A DNA stretch of 53,307 nucleotides, taken from positions 1 through 53,307 of the forward strand of contig JBFJOO010000020.1 of NCBI GenBank assembly GCA_041617635.1, in the 5' to 3' direction. Below the pieces are notes generated by a model. That model was not told the origin of the DNA. It did no database searches and worked only from the letters and a program-made list of their open reading frames with translations. The position numbers and the translations under genes were made by a program. Shown here piece after piece: positions 50,004 to 53,307 of this stretch. The DNA comes from JAABRB01 sp041617635 (GTDB lineage: Bacteria; Pseudomonadota; Gammaproteobacteria; Burkholderiales; SG8-39). The first letter of the stretch is position 1; each line of letters opens with the position of its first letter.

Positions 50004-51302
50004 ATGAGCGCGCCATCCCGTACGTTGTTTTCCGAAGCGCTGGTCTGGGTCGGGATGCAGAAACTCGTCGGCGAGCCGCCGTTCGCAGGCGACGTGCTGA
50101 TCGAGGGCAATCGGATCGCGGCGATCGCGCGCGCGCCGGCCCGCCTGCCGCGCGATGGCGCGGCGATCGTCGAGTGCGCCGGCGCCACGCTCATGCCCGG
50201 CCTCGTCGACGGCCATTCGCATCTCTCCTTCACGGAGCTCGCGAACTTCGCCGACATCGGCGATATCCCTGCCGAGGAGCACGCCTACCTCGCCATGCAC
50301 AATGCGCGGACCGTGCTGGCGGCCGGCTTCACGAGCTGCCTCTCGGCGGGTGCCGCGAAGCCGCGCCTCGACGTCGCGCTGCGCAACGAGATCGCCGCCG
50401 GCCGGATTCCGGGGCCGCGCCTGCTCGCCGCGAGCCCGGAGCTCACCACGACCGGAGGGCTCGGCGACGAGCGCAAGCTCCACCTCTACCGCGAATCGGT
50501 CGCGATGATCGTCGACGGCGCTGACGAGGTGCGGCGCACCGTGCGCACGTTGTGCCGCGAGGGCGTGGACACGATCAAGCTCAACGTATCCGGCAATCAC
50601 ACTCTGAGCGCGGGCAAGGCGCATCTCACGCTGATGAGCGAGCCCGAGGTCGCGGCGGCGGTCGAGGCGGCACATTCCTTCGACAAGCGCGTCGCGGCGC
50701 ACTGCCGCTCGGCCGCTTCCGTGCAGCTCGCGCTCCGGCACGGGATCGAGATCATCTATCACTGCGATTTCGCCGATCGCGAGACGATCGATCTCCTCGA
50801 AGCGGCCAAGGATCGCGTCTTCCTGGCGCCCGCCCTGGGGATGATGCACGACACGATTCATCGCTCGGAAGAGTTCGGCGTCGGCTACGAGCGCGCCAAG
50901 GCGCGCGGGCTGATCGAGGAGTTCGCGAGCGTGTGCAGCGTGTTCACCGAGCTGCGCAAGCGCGGCTTGCGCGTGCTCGTGGGCGGCGACTACGGCTTTC
51001 CGTGGAGCCCGCACGGCGCGAATGCGCGCGACATCGAGCACTTCGTCCGCTTTCTCGGGTACCGACCAGACGAGGCCCTCCACGCGGCCACGCGGCTCGG
51101 CGCCGAGGCAATGCTCCTCGGCGAGCGCCTCGGCTTCGTGCGGGAGGGCTTCCTCGCCGATCTCGTGCTCGTTCGCGGCCGCCCGCACGAGGACGTCGCG
51201 CTGCTGCAGCACCCGGACAACATCCTCGCCGTCATGCGGGACGGCCGCTTCCACAAGCTTCCCCCGTCGCCAGACGCGGCGCGCTGGCCGCTGGCCGCCT
51301 AG
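50004..51302 (+). CDS. Amidohydrolase family protein (imidazolonepropionase-like/Xaa-Pro peptidase-like)
   Basis: A 432-aa metal-dependent amidohydrolase. The metal-binding motif is DGHSHLSF (His71, His73), followed by TIKLNVSGNHTLSAGK with the carbamylated-Lys region, RVAAHCRSA, IIYHCDFADRETIDL and GGDYGFPWSPHGANARDIEHFVRF. The C-terminal EGFLADLVLVRG is typical of the family. Substrate is unknown; peptide, cyclic amide or lactam hydrolases are the candidates. GGAG lies 8 bases before ATG 50004. It is not in an operon with its neighbours, being upstream of a degraded ABC-2 fragment. Confidence 0.85.
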   Translation: MSAPSRTLFSEALVWVGMQKLVGEPPFAGDVLIEGNRIAAIARAPARLPRDGAAIVECAGATLMPGLVDGHSHLSFTELANFADIGDIPAEEHAYLAMHNARTVLAAGFTSCLSAGAAKPRLDVALRNEIAAGRIPGPRLLAASPELTTTGGLGDERKLHLYRESVAMIVDGADEVRRTVRTLCREGVDTIKLNVSGNHTLSAGKAHLTLMSEPEVAAAVEAAHSFDKRVAAHCRSAASVQLALRHGIEIIYHCDFADRETIDLLEAAKDRVFLAPALGMMHDTIHRSEEFGVGYERAKARGLIEEFASVCSVFTELRKRGLRVLVGGDYGFPWSPHGANARDIEHFVRFLGYRPDEALHAATRLGAEAMLLGERLGFVREGFLADLVLVRGRPHEDVALLQHPDNILAVMRDGRFHKLPPSPDAARWPLAA

Positions 51303-51348
51303 CCCCAACACTGCCCTTCTCACCACCGGCAGCCCTGTCGTGGGGTAG

Positions 51349-51471
51349 CGCGAGCGCGGGACGTTTGAGAACCTGCTCTCGACTCCGGCTTTGCCGATCG
51401 AAGTGATGACCGGAAAGATCGTGCCCTACATCCTGATCGGCCCGCGCTTCTATCGCCGCACGCTGGACTGA
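51349..51471 (+). pseudogene. Fragment of an ABC-2 type permease
   Basis: The reading RERGTFENLLSTPALPIEVMTGKIVPYILIGP matches the internal region of ABC-2 permeases (compare RERGTMENLL...PLEVMTGKIVPY). It then continues directly as RFYRRTLD and a stop. RFRRTLD-type endings are characteristic of the C-terminus of these proteins, so the join IGP|RFYRRTLD implies that the middle to late portion has been deleted. An in-frame stop (TAG at 51346) immediately precedes it. No start, partner ATPase or full gene is seen. Confidence 0.7.
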
Positions 51472-51590
51472 TCCCCCGGCGGGCCGCGTGTCGCGCCGTG
51501 CGCAAAGCACGGCATGCAGCCGCGCTTGCCCCTATCTGCCGCAATCGCTAGACTGGGATCGCACGACACCCAGGTTGAGAGGAGGAGACC

Positions 51591-52547
51591 GTGAATCAAT
51601 CCATTCGCAGCACCCTTTGCGCCGCGGCAATTTCCGCGGCGGCGTTCGCACCGGCCGCGGGCGCAGCGGAAGTCAAGCTGAAGGCGGCCGCATTCCTGCC
51701 GGTGAAGTCGGTCTACGTCCAGCAGTTCGCGCGCTGGACCGACGAAGTCAACAAGCAGTGCGCCGGCAAGGTCAACATCAGCGTGGTCGGACCCGAAGCG
51801 ATCAAGTCGCTCGAGCAGTGGAATGCGCTGAAAAACGGCGTGGTCGACATGCACTATGGGCCGGCCAACTACTATGTGGGCGCGCTGCCGGAAGGCGACG
51901 TGATCAGCGTCGCGCGCAACGAGTCGGCCGAGCAGCGCAAGAACGGCGCCTGGGCAATGATCAACGAGGTGCACAACCAGAAGCTGAATGCCTGGTATCT
52001 GACGCACCTCATGAACGGCGTGCGATTCCATATCTACACGATCAAGCCCGCCAACAACAACAAGTTCGACGGCATGCGCCTGCGCTCGACGCCCATCTAC
52101 GACGCTTTCTTCAAGTCCCTCGGGGGGCTTCCCGTGCGCATGGCGCCACCCGAGGTGCACACCGCGCTTGAGCGCGGCGCCGTGGACGGCTACGGCTGGC
52201 CGCTGTGGGGCATCGCCGACTTCGGCTGGGACAAGTACACCAAGTACCGCTACGGGCCGGGCTTCATTAGCGCCGCGGTCGCCATCCTCGCCAACCTCGA
52301 CAAGTGGAAGTCGCTCGACGACGATCAGCGCGCCTGCCTGACGCGCATGGCCGAATGGGCCGAGAGCGAGTGGCCGAAGTGGCGCGAGGCCGAGAGCAGC
52401 AAGCAGCGCGCGGTGCAGGACAAGGCGGGAATCAAGGAAGTTGACCTCGGACCGGCGTTCGCCGAACAGGCCGAGGAGCTTTACTGGGAAGTCCTCGCCA
52501 AGGGCAACCCGGAGTTCGTCAAGAAAGTCCGGCCGCTGCTCAAGTGA
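51591..52547 (+). CDS. dctP: TRAP transporter substrate-binding protein DctP
   Basis: A 318-aa periplasmic solute-binding protein of the DctP family. The signal peptide ends near AGAAEV (residue 26). The family blocks are YVQQFARWTDEVNKQCAGKVNISVVGPEAIKSLEQWNALKNGVVDMHYGPANYY and KFDGMRLRSTPIYDAFFKSLGGLPVRMAPPEVHTALERGAVDGYGWP. It captures a carboxylate and hands it to DctQM. Its start is a GTG at 51591, with AGGAGGAG 3-10 bases upstream. A strong hairpin lies between it and dctQ. The substrate cannot be told from sequence. Confidence 0.92.
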   Translation: MNQSIRSTLCAAAISAAAFAPAAGAAEVKLKAAAFLPVKSVYVQQFARWTDEVNKQCAGKVNISVVGPEAIKSLEQWNALKNGVVDMHYGPANYYVGALPEGDVISVARNESAEQRKNGAWAMINEVHNQKLNAWYLTHLMNGVRFHIYTIKPANNNKFDGMRLRSTPIYDAFFKSLGGLPVRMAPPEVHTALERGAVDGYGWPLWGIADFGWDKYTKYRYGPGFISAAVAILANLDKWKSLDDDQRACLTRMAEWAESEWPKWREAESSKQRAVQDKAGIKEVDLGPAFAEQAEELYWEVLAKGNPEFVKKVRPLLK

Positions 52548-52557
52548 TCATGGCGCT

Positions 52558-52586
52558 GCGCGGCGCGCTCTGCAAGCGCGCCGCGC
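52558..52586 (+). promoter_or_regulatory. Strong intercistronic hairpin between dctP and dctQ
   Basis: GCGCGGCGCGC - TCTGCAA - GCGCGCCGCGC: a perfect 11-bp stem with a 7-base loop, 11 bases after the dctP stop and 65 before dctQ. There is no T-run. Hairpins in this position are known in some TRAP operons (for example dctPQM) and let the periplasmic protein be made in excess of the membrane subunits, by 3'-end protection or partial termination. Reported here as the probable role. Confidence 0.7.
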
Positions 52587-52650
52587 GGTGCTTTCACCGA
52601 CTCCAAGCACTCGGGGACGCGCGCGCCGTGCACGCGCTTCCGTCTCGCCC

Positions 52651-53181
52651 ATGACGACTGACTCCGGGAACCCGGTCGCGCCGCGATCCTGGTTCGACCG
52701 CTTGATCGACTGGCTTGCCGTCCTCGCGGCGCTCATGATCGTGCTGCTCACCGTCCTGATCGTGATCGACGTGGGTGCGCGATCGGCGCGGATCTTTACG
52801 CTCCCCTGGTCCCTCGAGGCGACCGAGTACATGCTGTACGCGATCACGTTCCTCGGGGCGCCGTGGGTGCTGCGCGAGGAAGGGCACATCGCAATCGAGC
52901 TGGTGGTCGAGCGGCTCGCGCCGCGCACCCGCGCGCATGTGCGCCGCTTGGCGAACGTGATCGGCGCAGCCGTGTGCGCAATCCTCTTCTTCTACGCCTG
53001 CCGCGTGCTGTGGCGTTCGTACGCGGCCGGGACGATGGTGCAGAAGAGCTTCGTCTTTCCCGAATGGCTGGTGTTCGTCATCGTGCCGCCGGTGATGCTG
53101 ATCCTGTTCGGGATCTACCTCCGCCTGGTCGTGCGCCCGCAGGCGACACAGGCCGCCGTGACTCCGCGCGACGGGGTCTAG
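52651..53181 (+). CDS. dctQ: TRAP transporter small permease DctQ
   Basis: A 176-aa membrane protein with four hydrophobic helices (about residues 20-42, 55-78, 92-112 and 128-152). The blocks VIDVGARSARIFTLPWSLEATEYMLYAITFLGAPWVLREEGHIAIELV and SFVFPEWLVFVIVPPVMLILFG are typical of DctQ. It forms the transporter with the large permease DctM. ATG 52651 is used. DctM would normally follow directly, but the remaining 126 bases hold only repeat hairpins and then the window ends. Confidence 0.9.
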   Translation: MTTDSGNPVAPRSWFDRLIDWLAVLAALMIVLLTVLIVIDVGARSARIFTLPWSLEATEYMLYAITFLGAPWVLREEGHIAIELVVERLAPRTRAHVRRLANVIGAAVCAILFFYACRVLWRSYAAGTMVQKSFVFPEWLVFVIVPPVMLILFGIYLRLVVRPQATQAAVTPRDGV

Positions 53182-53215
53182 GAGCGATTCCAAGAATGAA
53201 GTGTCTCGGCAAAAA

Positions 53216-53281
53216 GGGGGATATACAAGGGGCTTGCCCCTTGTTAGTTACGGGGATATACAAGGGGGAGCTCCCCCTTGT
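53216..53281. repeat. Two tandem hairpin repeats with a shared 16-base lead
   Basis: The sequence GGGGATATACAAGGGG occurs twice, 35 bases apart. Copy 1 forms ACAAGGGG-CTTG-CCCCTTGT (8-bp stem, 53225-53244). Copy 2 forms a perfect 22-base palindrome with 11-bp arms ACAAGGGGGAG/CTCCCCCTTGT (53260-53281). Position right after dctQ and near the sequence end suggests either terminators/attenuators or a multicopy repeat at which the assembly broke. Confidence 0.8.
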
Positions 53282-53307
53282 TCGTGCATCCCGCCTTTGG
53301 ACTGCAG

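Noticed and set aside
1..53307. tRNA, rRNA, integrase, transposase or phage genes
   Set aside because: None was recognised by reading either strand, so no mobile island is claimed.

Overview
The window is about 53 kb of GC-rich, gene-dense bacterial DNA. Its gene families fit a free-living betaproteobacterium: a Sox thiosulfate-oxidation cluster, a TRAP transporter, DUF3300 and DUF3014 proteins, a long Lhr helicase, aromatic and chloroaromatic side-chain enzymes, and dispersed palindromic elements of the TTCCCGCGCAAGCGGGAA type. This placement is inferred from content, with no rRNA or marker gene in view. A 13-base poly-C at the left end and multi-copy-looking hairpin repeats at the right end suggest that both ends are contig ends.

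Layout. 1-3.5 kb: a secreted dienelactone hydrolase-like protein, an SDR oxidoreductase, a DoxX-family membrane protein and an FMN-dependent alpha-hydroxy-acid oxidase. 3.5-8.1 kb: a two-TM protein, two translationally coupled c-type cytochromes, and two flavin-split-barrel proteins, one fused to a GAF domain. 8.2-12.6 kb: maleylacetate reductase, an RraA/HMG-aldolase-like protein, a second dienelactone hydrolase and an N-acyl-D-amino-acid deacylase-like amidohydrolase. 12.6-14.8 kb: a thiol dioxygenase coupled to a four-domain rhodanese. 14.8-25.6 kb: a DUF3300 protein with a 27-residue repeat, Lhr, a DUF3014 protein, a third dienelactone hydrolase, YedK-type SRAP, a MOSC protein and an aldo/keto reductase.

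25.6-32.2 kb is a minus-strand run. A molybdenum hydroxylase (2Fe-2S and Moco subunits) is tightly coupled to soxX-soxY-soxZ-soxA, followed by an extradiol dioxygenase and a zinc-type/quinone oxidoreductase. The SoxY protein keeps the carrier cysteine but has lost the usual GGCGG ending. No soxB or soxCD is present.

32.4-38.5 kb: a trypsin-like protein coupled to a small secreted protein resembling its N-terminal domain, a large response regulator-PAS-GAF-GGDEF-EAL protein preceded by a convincing class I cyclic-di-GMP (GEMM) riboswitch, a CmcJ/NvfI-type oxidoreductase and a Yip1-family membrane protein. 38.5-46.2 kb: a ferredoxin-MBL fusion, an ATP-grasp gene broken by two similar indels, a small secreted protein, a RidA protein with a lysine-rich tail, a TerB-like protein and an RND efflux pair. 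46.2-53.3 kb: a pilin-like gene with a sigma-54-type promoter coupled to a membrane GGDEF-EAL protein, an amidohydrolase, a decayed ABC-2 permease fragment, and the TRAP genes dctP and dctQ, with dctM presumably beyond the end.

The strongest candidates for new biology are the molybdenum hydroxylase-soxXYZA operon with its non-canonical SoxY, the c-di-GMP riboswitch controlling a c-di-GMP enzyme, and the sigma-54 pilin/GGDEF-EAL operon.
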